Positions 18,129 through 27,604 are shown, counted from the stretch's first letter. The stretch: DNA of 64,000 nucleotides from Proteiniphilum propionicum (GCF_022267555.1 NZ_CP073586.1:1364001-1428000); one strand, 5' to 3'. Notes: a model not told the origin generated them from the sequence alone. Translations and numbers: made by a program.

Positions 18129-19598
18129 ATGAAGCTAACATACTTTGATTGGGCAATTATAATAGGATATTTAATTCTTATGTTGTTATTAGGATTTTTT
18201 ACTTCGAAGAAAAATAAAACAGCAGAGGATTATATTTTAGGAGGAAAATCAATGAATCCTTTTATGATTGGTATATCTCTGTTTGCTACGCTCTTTAGCA
18301 CGTTAAGTTATCTTTCATATCCCGGCGAAATGATAAAATATGGTTATGTGTTTTTAGTAGGCGTATTAGCTTTTCCTGTAGCCAATTGGATGATAGGCAA
18401 GTTTCTGATTCCGAAGTTTATGAGAATGAACGTAAAAAGTGCCTATGAAATTTTGGAAATAAAATTAGGTGCTAAGAGTAGGAAGTTAGCTGTTATTTTC
18501 TTCCTGGCATTACGATTTTTATGGATGGCAACAATCATTTATGCAACGATTGAGATTGCATTTGTTCCGATTTTTAATTTAAACAGTTCTCTTGTTCCAT
18601 TAATAAGCTTTATATTATCTCTGCTCACCATAGCATATACAACAATGGGAGGTATTAAAGCAGTGGTTAAAACAGATGTAGCTCAGTCTTTTATAATGTT
18701 TTTTGGGCTAATTCTTACAATAGTTTTTATAATTAACCATTTGGGCTTGGAACAATCTATATTCAAATCATCAATTTATTCTCATTGGGAGCCTGTTGAA
18801 TATATGATCAATCCTATTAAGAGAATGACCGTAGGAAATATTCTCATTATGACTCTCGTTTGGCAGGTATGTACATCTGGGTCAGACCAAATTGCCATAC
18901 AAAGATATCTGTCAACAAAGGATGTGGAGTCTGCTAAAAAGTCATACAAGATTTCGCTTTGGGGTTCCACAATCATTCAGATATTATTAGCTGTTACAGG
19001 CTTATGTGTAATGACATTTTTTTTCTATAACCCGAACTTGATCGAAGATGGTGGAACTATGTTTGATAATGCTGACTCATTATTCCCTTTATATATAAGA
19101 ATTGGGCTTCCCTCTGGCTTAACAGGTTTGATTGCTGCAGGTATTCTATCGGCAGCTATGTCAAGTTTATCCTCTGGTCTAAATTCAAGTTCAGCAGTAA
19201 TTTCTGAGGAAATAATTAACAGAAAGGGAGAAAAGCACTCCGAAACTACGGACTTAAAATTAGTAAAAAAAACATCTTTATTTGTTGGAGTACTTGTGGC
19301 TCTATCAAGTTTATTACTGTCTTATATTACAGGTAATTTGTTTGATGTTGTACAAAAGGTTGTAAATTTAATAGTGGCACCTCTTTTTGTTCTATTCTTT
19401 CTGGCATTGTTCGTTCCTTTTTCAACTGATAAATCGACAACTATAGCTGGAATTTTATCGTTAGTAATCGCAATTTTAATTGCATTTTTTGAAATATTCG
19501 GAATATCTTCCTTATGGATTATGACACTTTCTTTAATAGGAGGTATACTAATAGGAGTAATTTTAAGTTATATCGAAAATAAAATAAATCAGTACTGA
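18129..19598 (+). CDS. Sodium:solute symporter (SSS family), probable sialic/sugar acid transporter
   Basis: 489-aa inner-membrane protein with about 13 hydrophobic segments. It starts at YFDWAIIIGYLILMLLLGFF, with GGKSMNPFMIGISLFATLFSTLSYLSYPGE and VSSLSSGLNSSSAV-like SSS motifs (SAAMSSLSSGLNSSSAVISEE). It would import the sugar released outside or in the periplasm, using sodium. It sits after nanA with a 151-bp gap. The stop codon TGA spans the edge of the following IS4-type element (T at 19596, GA from the element), so the final residues may not be the ancestral C-terminus. Confidence 0.9.
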   Translation: MKLTYFDWAIIIGYLILMLLLGFFTSKKNKTAEDYILGGKSMNPFMIGISLFATLFSTLSYLSYPGEMIKYGYVFLVGVLAFPVANWMIGKFLIPKFMRMNVKSAYEILEIKLGAKSRKLAVIFFLALRFLWMATIIYATIEIAFVPIFNLNSSLVPLISFILSLLTIAYTTMGGIKAVVKTDVAQSFIMFFGLILTIVFIINHLGLEQSIFKSSIYSHWEPVEYMINPIKRMTVGNILIMTLVWQVCTSGSDQIAIQRYLSTKDVESAKKSYKISLWGSTIIQILLAVTGLCVMTFFFYNPNLIEDGGTMFDNADSLFPLYIRIGLPSGLTGLIAAGILSAAMSSLSSGLNSSSAVISEEIINRKGEKHSETTDLKLVKKTSLFVGVLVALSSLLLSYITGNLFDVVQKVVNLIVAPLFVLFFLALFVPFSTDKSTTIAGILSLVIAILIAFFEIFGISSLWIMTLSLIGGILIGVILSYIENKINQY

Positions 19599-21021
19599 CC
19601 GACTAAAAAATAAGGCGCAAAAAAGATAGGGACTTAACCGAAGTCTCGTCCCTAAGTTGTAAATTTGGATTGTCTAAAAACTAAATTTCCAACCATGGGC
19701 AAAGATAAGTCAAAAAATTTAGTCGGTCAGCCACTGTTCAAACAAATTGTGAAAATGTTGCCAAAAGATGAATTTGATCTCTTGGTGTCGAAGTGCGGGA
19801 GCGACCGTTACTATAAAACATTTTTTTCTTGGGAACAGCTTATAGTGATGCTCTTCGGCATCTTTTCACGTTGCGATTCCATGGGGGAAGTCTGTGACGG
19901 GATGCGGGCATTGGGTGGGAAGCTGAATTACCTTGGTATGGACGTGGCTCCTGCAAAGAGCACGGCGGGCGACGCTTTGCGTGATCGTGATGAAGAACTT
20001 TTCAGGCTATATTATTTTGCCCTGATATCCTATTTTCGTCCGCTTTTATCGGTCAGCCGAAAAAAAGACGTCAGTTTCGATGAGTTTTACGCTTTCGATT
20101 CCACCACGATGACCCTTTTTTCACAAGTGATGCAAGGGGTGGGACGCAACCCCAAGGGTGAAGGCAAGAAAAAAGGAGGCATGAAAGTACACATGCTGAC
20201 CGACGTGCACACGGAGACGGCCGTTTTTGCCAAGATCAGCGAGGCAAAAATGCATGACAAGAAGTTCCTGGCACATTTAAATCCCGGAAGGGGTAGCATG
20301 TTGGTCTTTGACAAGGCATATAATTACTACCTGCAATTTGCTGAATGGACACTACAGGGCGTGAATTTTGTTTGTCGCTTGAAGGATAATGCCAAAGTGC
20401 AGGTGCAGGAGGTTTTGTTTGAAAGGACGCTCTCCAAAGAAGAGTTCGGCGTTTACAAGGTCGAACACATCCATTTGGATTACAAACAAGATAAGCAGGT
20501 AAAAACGGTTTGTTTGCGATTGGTTCATTATAAAGATGAGCAGAAACGAAAATATAAGTTCATAACCAACAATTGGTCGATAACGCCCCAAGAGGTTGCT
20601 TTGATTTACAAGTATCGCTGGACTATCGAGCTATCGTTCAAAAAATTGAAACAGAACTTTCAACTGCATTTTTTCTATTCGGATACGGAGAATGGTATAA
20701 AAACGCAGGTTTGGTGCACGTTGATCGCACATTTGTTGCTTCAAGTCATCCAGGTGGTGAATGAAAGCAAGAAAGCGTTCTCAACTATTGCAGCTTTGAT
20801 AAGGATACACCTGATAAGTCATTTGGAGTTGGCTTGGGTGGTGACCGAAGGCAGAAAGGCATACACTAAACGGGGAAAAAGACGGAACAAAAGTCCCACG
20901 GCCATACAAATGTCGTTGTTTTAAAGGGGGTAGGTTTTATGAAAACAAAAAATGAAATTATAACAATATAGATATCTGATAATTATAAAAAGGGATCGGC
21001 AAAACGCAGGTTTTGTCGGTT
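19597..21021 (+). mobile_element. IS4-type insertion sequence within the composite transposon
   Basis: An element of about 1.4 kb carrying one transposase gene. Short putative ends are GACCGAC at 19597 and GTCGGTT ending at 21021 (inverted match 6 of 7). I could not see a convincing target duplication, so the boundaries are approximate. It separates the symporter gene from the sialidase-fold gene, which were probably adjacent before. Confidence 0.7.
19695..20924 (+). CDS. IS4-family transposase (DUF4372 N-terminus)
   Basis: 409-aa DDE transposase from the ATG at 19695 (MGKDKSKN). The frame is open to 19665, but the internal start matches the family's usual N-terminus. Visible: N-terminal DUF4372-like region (FSWEQLIVMLFGIFSRCDSMGE), DDE core with YAFDSTTM, VFDKAYNYY, and a Y-R-E-K-type stretch YKYRWTIELSFKKLKQN. 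The C-terminal tail is basic. Coding sequence intact. Confidence 0.9.
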   Translation: MGKDKSKNLVGQPLFKQIVKMLPKDEFDLLVSKCGSDRYYKTFFSWEQLIVMLFGIFSRCDSMGEVCDGMRALGGKLNYLGMDVAPAKSTAGDALRDRDEELFRLYYFALISYFRPLLSVSRKKDVSFDEFYAFDSTTMTLFSQVMQGVGRNPKGEGKKKGGMKVHMLTDVHTETAVFAKISEAKMHDKKFLAHLNPGRGSMLVFDKAYNYYLQFAEWTLQGVNFVCRLKDNAKVQVQEVLFERTLSKEEFGVYKVEHIHLDYKQDKQVKTVCLRLVHYKDEQKRKYKFITNNWSITPQEVALIYKYRWTIELSFKKLKQNFQLHFFYSDTENGIKTQVWCTLIAHLLLQVIQVVNESKKAFSTIAALIRIHLISHLELAWVVTEGRKAYTKRGKRRNKSPTAIQMSLF

Positions 21022-21054
21022 AATAGTGAAAATAAATAACAAAAAAGCAAGTAT

Positions 21055-22074
21055 ATGAGAAAACAATATTTAATTGTATTAATACTCTTTTTTTCATCAA
21101 ATTTAATGGCACAAACTAATTGTGTTACAGTAAAAAAAATATGGGATAATGGTAAACATAACGCGTTCACCTCATTAATTAAGTTTAAAGATGCCTACTA
21201 CTGCTCTTTCAGAGAAGGAGAGACACATATCTTTGACTCTTCAGGAAAAGCTGAAGGAAAAGTTCGTATTTTAAAATCTATTGATGGAAAAAACTGGAAA
21301 TCAGTTGCTTATTTCGGAAAAGATAACTACGATTTAAGAGATCCTAAACTTTCAATTACTCCCGACCACAGACTCATGGTAACTATTGGCGGTTCAATTT
21401 ATGAGGGTTGGAATTTAACAGGTAGAAATCCAATGGTTGTATTTAGTGATGATGGTGAGTGCTTTTCTGACCTAATACCGGTAAAAATTCATGATGATGC
21501 CGGTAACGGTAAAGATTGGATTTGGAGAGTTACCTGGCATAAGAATATTGGTTATACAGCGATGTATTCTATGACAGCAGATAGAGAGGCATACTTAACT
21601 TTACTCTCGACCAAAGACGGTATTAACTATAAGTTTGTTTCAAAACTTGAAGTTCCAAATTTTCCAAATGAAGCTACAATACGCTTTGACTCGGATGATA
21701 AAATGTATATTATGGTAAGACGTGATATTATTGGATGCTGGGGGAAAAGCAACTATCCATATGTAAATTGGGAGTGGAAAGATATGGATATTCGTCTTGG
21801 TGGACCAGATTTTATTTTCTTGGATGATAACACAACCATTATGGGAACACGATCACATTACACATCAATACCGAAAACAGTATTGCTAACAGGAAAAGGA
21901 ACAGAAAAGTTTGAAGAAGTTTATGTATTACCCTCAGGTGGCGACAACAGCTATACAGGTTTTCAGATTGCTGAAGATGAACTATGGGTGAGTTATTACT
22001 CAACTCACGAAACCAAAAATTCATCAATTTACATTGCCAAGATGCCATTAAGTATATTTGAGTCAAAAAAATAG
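21055..22074 (+). CDS. Secreted sialidase-fold beta-propeller protein
   Basis: 339-aa protein with a signal peptide ending at LMAQ. The rest looks like a six-bladed propeller with Asp-box motifs (SIDGKNW, SDDGECFSD, STKDGINY) and scattered Arg residues (CSFREG, RDPKLSI, VRRDI, GTRSHYT) that could form an anion-binding triad. Bacterial exo-sialidases use this fold, but I do not see a canonical FRIP motif and the protein is short, so sialidase activity is inferred mainly from the nanA-like neighbour. An IS4-type insertion separates it from the rest of the operon and may supply or block its transcription. Confidence 0.68.
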   Translation: MRKQYLIVLILFFSSNLMAQTNCVTVKKIWDNGKHNAFTSLIKFKDAYYCSFREGETHIFDSSGKAEGKVRILKSIDGKNWKSVAYFGKDNYDLRDPKLSITPDHRLMVTIGGSIYEGWNLTGRNPMVVFSDDGECFSDLIPVKIHDDAGNGKDWIWRVTWHKNIGYTAMYSMTADREAYLTLLSTKDGINYKFVSKLEVPNFPNEATIRFDSDDKMYIMVRRDIIGCWGKSNYPYVNWEWKDMDIRLGGPDFIFLDDNTTIMGTRSHYTSIPKTVLLTGKGTEKFEEVYVLPSGGDNSYTGFQIAEDELWVSYYSTHETKNSSIYIAKMPLSIFESKK

Positions 22075-22189
22075 TCTTAATATGAGATCTTCTTTTCTTT
22101 CATATTTAAGTTAATTAAACTTCTGTAATTAGCAAACTTACAATGTACAACTTTTGGCAATATGCAATGTACAGGTTTAACATTATATT

Positions 22190-24138
22190 GTAACTACTCA
22201 GGTACCCCCTGTCATAGACAGAGAGTCCTGACTACTCGTCAATAACTATGCTATACTCGAAACTACGCTTTAGCAAGGGATGCAATAACCCGAAGGACCT
22301 CATAGGGGTTCTGTCCGTTCTTGACCGCTGTTTGGATGACGGAGGCAACGGTAGCATAGTTCCCGGCTCCTTCCTCGGAGCGGAAGCACCCGCTGACTTT
22401 CAATTTGGTCTTGGCCGGTCTCAATGCCTTCTCGGAGTCGTTGTTCGTGGGAGGAACAGCTGGATTGGCGAGGAAGGTAAAGATATAGTCCCGGTGTTTG
22501 GCAATGCCTTTTTTGAGTTTGTCAAGTTCGGTATTCCCCCCTTCTTCTTTCGTGTAAACCGGAGGCCTTTCGAGCAGTTTGTCCAGTCTTTCTTCCATAT
22601 CTTTCCTGACCGCTTCTCCAATGTCATTTTCATTGCGATGATGGACGGAGTCCCGCAGCAAGTCGAGCATGTCGAGGCTCCATGGATCATCCGGAAAGGC
22701 CTGCATCGTGTAGGTGAGGTTCCGCAACAGATGGGCAATACATATCTGGTGATCCTCCATCCCCACCTCTCCCATGAAGTAAGCCGGAAGCCGGTCAGTG
22801 ACCCATACCTTATTACCCCGTTCTTCCCGGGTAAAGTGCTTGTTGATGACATGATGGCTTCTGCTGCTGCCAAAGGCGAGGAAGGTGGCCACGGTATTCT
22901 GGAAAGCCCAGAGCCAGTTGTTTTTCCCGTTCACGTTGATCCCGGTCTCGTCCGCCCCGGCAACCTTTCCACCTGCAACTTTCTGACGTATCATTTCGTA
23001 GGGCGTTTTGGAGAATTTCCGCATGGCGTTCAGCATGTTCGATACAGAGCCTTCACTGATGTGGAGTCCGAAGATGGTCTCGTACAGATGGGTGAGTCGC
23101 TTGAACGGAACATTTTGGTAAGTGCTGAGGTAGGATGTCATCGCCATGATGTTGGGGCCGAAGGATACGGGAGCGTTCACCTCTTCCGGGAACTGTCCCT
23201 TGCAGCAATGCCCACAGGAGCACTTGACCTGCATCGTCATGTGGTTCACAACCGTGGCCGCAACCGGAAGCGGAATGTCCACCACCTGGCGTGTGGCGCA
23301 GACGATCGCAGAATCCATCTCCAGCGGCTTTTCACATTCTGGACACACCGGGACGGGGTACCACTGTTGGGTTTCCGTTACATTCTCGGATTGGAGCAGG
23401 GTGCTCCCCGAATGGCCTTTCTGCCCACCGGACTTCCTGCCGGAAGGCTTGCGCCGGGACTGTGTATGCCGGATGCCAATTGGATTCCCGGAGGGCGGAA
23501 CGCTGCTGTTCGTGCTGGTCTTGATGACGGGTTTCCTGCCACCCCGTGTTCGGCAACACGGGATGCAAGCTCGGCTATACGAGCCTCTTTGACTTTTATT
23601 TCACTGTCACGGACAGAAAGAATAAGATCCATCCGCGCAAGTTCCCTGTCCTTCTCCTCAAGGGTTTTGACAAGAGCCCTGTTGATCTTCGCCTGCACCA
23701 GCAGCCGCTCTGCCAGTTCTGTGGAGTCAAGCTCTTCGCAAAGGCCGAGTTCCCGAAGGATCTGCCTGCGCCGCCGGGAGAGCTTTACCCGGTCTGCCTC
23801 GACACTCTTTCCAAGTCCTGTATTAAAGTTCTTTTTCATACCTCCACAAAGGTCGAAAAAATAATGGACATGTGCAAATATAATGATTTGGGCATCAATG
23901 GATTAAAGGCTGTTCCCAGGCGTTTTGGCGAGACCTGCGCCTCTTATCCCGGAGGGTCATTCCAAAAATTTTTGGAGCCCTGCAATACCCTCCAAATATC
24001 CCTCAACAAGCTGATATATAACAATTTCAATCCATGGATAGCGGCATGAGGAAAAATTCAAAAAAAGTTACAACAGGATCTCGACAACCCTGCGACATTC
24101 TTCATCATTGGTCAGAAAAAGGGCACCTGAGTAGTTAC
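22190..24138 (-). mobile_element. IS66-family insertion sequence, right copy (defective transposase)
   Basis: 1949 bp, with the same termini as the left copy (GTAACTACTCAGGTACCC start; CACCTGAGTAGTTAC end). It is followed at 24139 by CGAGATTA, the right half of the 8-bp target duplication. Its transposase frame is broken, so movement would depend on the left copy. Confidence 0.92.
22263..23839 (-). pseudogene. IS66 transposase pseudogene
   Basis: Compared with the intact left copy, one base is missing near 23,545-23,555 (corresponding to the VAELGSGRKP region), which shifts the frame after about 90 residues. The remainder (CPECEKPLEM through SLAKA) is open in the next frame. A CAG-to-TAG change also removes the last four residues (QFRV). 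The total IS length is unchanged because another base is gained outside the gene. The product should be non-functional. Confidence 0.85.
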
Positions 24139-24702
24139 CGAGATTATAAGAAAGAAAATAAGGGGTGAAAAGTTTTCACTTTTCAATTTAGCCAATGTCT
24201 TCGACATCAGTTTGTGACACGCAGGAACGGTTATATTCATCAAATTGGATATCTCCACATAGTCGTAGCCCTGTATAAATCGAAGATAAATTATTTCGCG
24301 CTGACGATTGGTGAGAACATTCAGTATATTATTTATCTTCTTTTCTAGGCTTAGTTGCTCTTCTCTGTCTATCAACTCATCCTCTATTGTTACTTTCAAA
24401 GTAAAGGGTATGGGATTCTGAATATATTCGTTATCGAAGTCAATATATTTTTTTTGGGCTTTGTCGATGTCGAGAAGCCTGTTTTTAAGTGACCGAAATA
24501 AATAGAATTTTATATTTTGCACATTGTCCAGTATTTTGCTGTTGATACATATTTTACAAAATATATCGTGAATAGCATCCATTATCAACTGGTGATTGAA
24601 TCCGAGATTCTGTGCATAGCTATATAAATCATCGACATACTGATTGTATAGAGAATCTATATCAATTTGTATATAATTATACTTGTCGCTCTTGTTCGTC
24701 AT
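24112..24702 (-). CDS. ECF-type RNA polymerase sigma factor with transposon-derived tail
   Basis: 196-aa sigma factor from ATG 24702 (MTNKSDKYNY); an upstream ATG at 24744 is less likely. Region 2 is seen at DDLYSYAQNLGFNHQLIMDAIHDIFCKI and region 4 at LTNRQREIIYLRFIQGYDYVEISNLMNIT. It should direct transcription of a susC/fecR-type locus. The composite transposon entered its last codons: the native tail would have read ...LIISGSSC, but it now reads ...LIISVTTQVPFF using IS66 sequence. Regions 2 and 4 are intact, so activity is probably kept. Its FecR partner is now 20 kb away at 2676-3866. Confidence 0.9.
   Translation of the reverse strand: MTNKSDKYNYIQIDIDSLYNQYVDDLYSYAQNLGFNHQLIMDAIHDIFCKICINSKILDNVQNIKFYLFRSLKNRLLDIDKAQKKYIDFDNEYIQNPIPFTLKVTIEDELIDREEQLSLEKKINNILNVLTNRQREIIYLRFIQGYDYVEISNLMNITVPACHKLMSKTLAKLKSENFSPLIFFLIISVTTQVPFF
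24139..24146. repeat. Right 8-bp target-site duplication
   Basis: CGAGATTA, identical to 3976-3983. It lies inside the sigma-factor reading frame; removing one copy and the transposon restores the original stop codon. Confidence 0.9.
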
Positions 24703-25197
24703 AATGTTCAAAATTATTGCAAAGTAACGAATTAATGTAATCAATAATATGAAACCGGCAATAAATTTTCATTAAATCCGATTTTAAAGTAAAGGCGCAT
24801 GATGCTACTTTCTTTTAATCCTATGATTTTGGAATCAGCAGGTTTGGAGTTTCTAAGCACTTCGGATTTCAATATTTAAGATATTTCCGTCTTTTGAGAA
24901 ATCCTAGTTAAATAAAGGCTTTACTTTTTATATCAAATTCACCTGTTGTCAAGAACATGCATTTTAATTTAGAACAAATATCAAACTAAATTAATCTAGA
25001 TATGATGAGTATAAAATATTGGTTCAAAAGACATGGTTAAAACAAAAAAATAATTACCTTTATTGGTGGTTATCTGACAACGTAGAACAATGCAAACAAC
25101 TGTCGAAAGAACCATTACCAACTCGTTACCTGCGAAAATCAACACTTTCCTAACCGATTGATAATGAAAAGGTAAGATTATATATGCTGCTATCGAA
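24703..25197. other. AT-rich intergenic region
   Basis: About 495 bases upstream of the sigma factor gene and before the next gene. I see no convincing coding region, RNA gene or terminator. It should hold the sigma-gene promoter and perhaps a decayed 5' part of the gene at 25198. Confidence 0.4.
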
Positions 25198-26133
25198 TTG
25201 AAATACCTGACTCATGAGATCAATAACTATATCGATATTATCACTCTGTTCAATGATACTGAGCTATTACGTGAATTGTATATCACCTACTTACAACGTT
25301 TTTACGGAATAGAAGAGGAGGATTTACAGCTTATCACTTTCGATTATGACTTTTCCCAGGGTATACCAATTTTCAAGTCGATCTTTTATCTCGCCAGATT
25401 CCGCAAAATACTTTCTCACTCTGAGAGATCACTTTTTTTCAATGATAATTTCAGATATATCGATTTTTCAGCGGATCATCTTTCTGTAGAATTATCAGAA
25501 TGTTCTCTTTCTAGAGAACGTATCCGTCAGATAAATAAAATTCTGCCGTCAAAACTTCACGACAATATAAAAAAGATTTATAAAGAAGATTTTCTTGAGT
25601 ACCAGTTGAACACCTATTCATGCAAACAGCATTCCGATTTTATTCATGTGGATAATAAACTGTTACAATGGATCCAAACTTCTGAAAAAGTGCCATTCAC
25701 AAAACAATTTGTCACTTTTGTTTTGGCTACTTTGTATGAAAGTACCCATTTTATGCTCGGGGATGTCGGATGGTTTTATCCAAGTTATCGTAAACGCTAT
25801 TTTTTCGAATGGAAGAGTTTCTATCTGATTAGCCGGCGATTGGAAAAGATATTCAATTTCAGAGAATTCGTTCTATACCTCTCTAAATTAATTGCTGAAG
25901 AGAAGCAGGCTGAGCTTATTAAAATTACTGACTTTCGTACTTTTTTGAAACAATTCTTTTACACTAAAAGATATCATGAGATGGATAGAATAGCTGCTAT
26001 TTGCGAATCAATCATCCATGACGAATTTCCTGATTTGATTAACATGGTTGATGGGAAAAACAGAATCAAATCTTTTTTTTCCACTATTGTCGCAATCAAT
26101 AAATTATATGAAAATAAAAAATTTAAGGACTAA
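25198..26133 (+). CDS. Unrecognised protein with a possible HTH motif
   Basis: 311 aa, not recognised. The only start in this position is TTG at 25198; an ATG at 25184 is in another frame and soon stops, so the N-terminus may be decayed or truncated. The protein is rich in aromatic and charged residues and has no signal peptide. LSRERIRQINKILPSKL (about residues 103-119) looks like a sigma-region-4 or HTH helix pair. It stands alone between the sigma gene and the hairpin-rich stretch. No function is proposed. Confidence 0.5.
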   Translation: MKYLTHEINNYIDIITLFNDTELLRELYITYLQRFYGIEEEDLQLITFDYDFSQGIPIFKSIFYLARFRKILSHSERSLFFNDNFRYIDFSADHLSVELSECSLSRERIRQINKILPSKLHDNIKKIYKEDFLEYQLNTYSCKQHSDFIHVDNKLLQWIQTSEKVPFTKQFVTFVLATLYESTHFMLGDVGWFYPSYRKRYFFEWKSFYLISRRLEKIFNFREFVLYLSKLIAEEKQAELIKITDFRTFLKQFFYTKRYHEMDRIAAICESIIHDEFPDLINMVDGKNRIKSFFSTIVAINKLYENKKFKD

Positions 26134-26215
26134 ATCGCTCTTCAAAAAGCTAACCAAACTATAAAATAAAATTCATTTATTATACGATGTTACAGCTCGG
26201 GATTGTGATTCAAGA

Positions 26216-26245
26216 TGTCCAGTTTATTTGCATAAAAACTGGACA
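26216..26245. terminator. Inverted repeat downstream of the 25.2-26.1 kb gene
   Basis: TGTCCAGTTT and AAACTGGACA form a stem of at least 10 bp around a short A/T loop. No T-run follows. It may end or stabilise the transcript of the upstream gene. Confidence 0.45.
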
Positions 26246-26423
26246 AATATACGATAGTTTCACCTCATAATGAAGTCTGCAAATAGAAGAATACAATATA
26301 TATACAATCGATTTGTTCCGGAAGAAAAGGTTTTCACCTAAATTGACTTTAAACTGTAGGTGATTAAAAAAGAAGTGCTTTTCTCGACGTGATTATACCT
26401 GATACAACATTATCAAAAAACAA

Positions 26424-26740
26424 TATTGAATCCCCCCGGCAAAAACAGCTTCTTATATTCAAATTTATACCCAAAATCCGAATCCAACAATCAAATCTAA
26501 AACCATTTCTGTTATGGCACACCGGCTGTTTTTGCCTTACCGACAGTAGGATCCATATACCCACTTATGTTCCTCTCATCATTTCAACCCCTCCGGCAAA
26601 AACAATATTCTGGGATTTAATACCCAATATCTAATTGTTGTTCAATAGTCCGATTCTATTTTCACTTTCCAAAATCCTGTTTTTGCCTCACCTGAAGTGA
26701 AATCCATGTACCCACTTCTGTTCCTATCAACATCCCCCGA
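26424..26740. repeat. Two degenerate tandem units bounded by GGCAAAAACA / TGTTTTTGCC
   Basis: Each unit starts with CCGGCAAAAACA, contains about 80-110 bp of AT-rich DNA, then reads TGTTTTTGCC, followed in both units by ATCCAT(A/G)TACCCACTT(A/C)TG and TTCCT. Each unit could fold into a long hairpin. Similarity between units is strongest at these motifs and weak inside. Confidence 0.6.
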
Positions 26741-27486
26741 CGGTCCGTCTCGCATCTTAATCCCAATCATGATCCGGTCCATTCCCCACCGATATCCCTG
26801 GTTCCATCTTAATCACAATCATCCACCGGTCTCCCCGGTTATCAATCAGCAGTAGTGTCCATCACCATCCCGTTTCTAGATCCTTCACCCAAAGTCCAAC
26901 CGGAACAGGTTATAAGGTGTTCGTCATTCGCTCACTTAGTTCACAAAACATGTGAGCAAGGGCAAGCAAGTGGCTTGAAAAAAATCTCCACACCTCGCTC
27001 CACTTCGGGTAGTATTTTTTCGCCACCCTTGCACACAACGCAGCCACACTTCACTCTTCCGCTCCTGCACACTCGCTGCGCTTCGTTTGGTGCTCATCGT
27101 GGCGTGGCTGCTTGTTTTGTTGCACATCGTTCGCTCAATCCTCACCCGTGGCTACTCTTGCCCCCTTAAATCCCCAATAAGGTATTCGCTGACGCTCATA
27201 CATTATTTGAAAGGGGGCAACCGCCACTGATTGTGTTGCTCGCCTGCGAATCGCTCGGGCTGATCGGGGTGTCACACTTTTTGTAAATGTACCATTCCAC
27301 TTCTTCACCGGTGTTCCTTTCTAATCATGTCGCTTTGCCGTTTTCATTCCGCTCAATACGTCGCTGTCTCGCTCATACTTCGCTTCGACAGTCTCCTCCT
27401 TTCACTGCATTCATACCGCATCGCTCTCTCTGTACTGCACCGCCGCGTAACAGCAGTGCTCGCTCCGGCTCTCTTTCTGTCGGCTG

Positions 27487-27509
27487 CCGACCCTCATGCT
27501 TCGGGTCGG
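27487..27509. repeat. Hairpin CCGACCC-TCATGCTTC-GGGTCGG, copy 1
   Basis: Perfect 7-bp stem with a 9-nt loop. The same 23-bp hairpin recurs exactly at 27605-27627. A shorter-stem relative with the same loop lies at 28012-28028. Confidence 0.75.
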
Positions 27510-27604
27510 ACTGCCTTCATCTCTCGCTACGCTCTCACCGCTACGCTCACCAGCGATTACCACTGTCGCTTTTGCCGTGTGTGTTTCATTCTCTCCGTCG
27601 ATTA

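Larger units (their letters stand above)
3984..24138. mobile_element. 20,155-bp IS66-bounded composite transposon carrying a sialic-acid-like utilisation locus
   Basis: Two directly oriented 1949-bp IS66 copies (3984-5932 and 22190-24138) bracket about 16.3 kb of cargo. Every terminus matches GTAACTACTCAGGT. Only the outermost flanks share an 8-bp duplication, which indicates one transposition event of the entire unit. The cargo is susC, susD, two lipoproteins, a predicted glycosidase, gntR, a nanA-like aldolase, a sodium symporter, an IS4-type element and a sialidase-fold gene, all plus-strand. The insertion lies in the last codons of an ECF sigma gene and separates it from fecR. Homologous recombination between independently inserted IS copies is an alternative, but would not predict the outer match. 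Confidence 0.85.

Noticed and set aside
24112-24744. Sigma-factor start at 24744
   Set aside because: The extra 14 residues are hydrophobic and atypical; ATG 24702 gives the usual family N-terminus.
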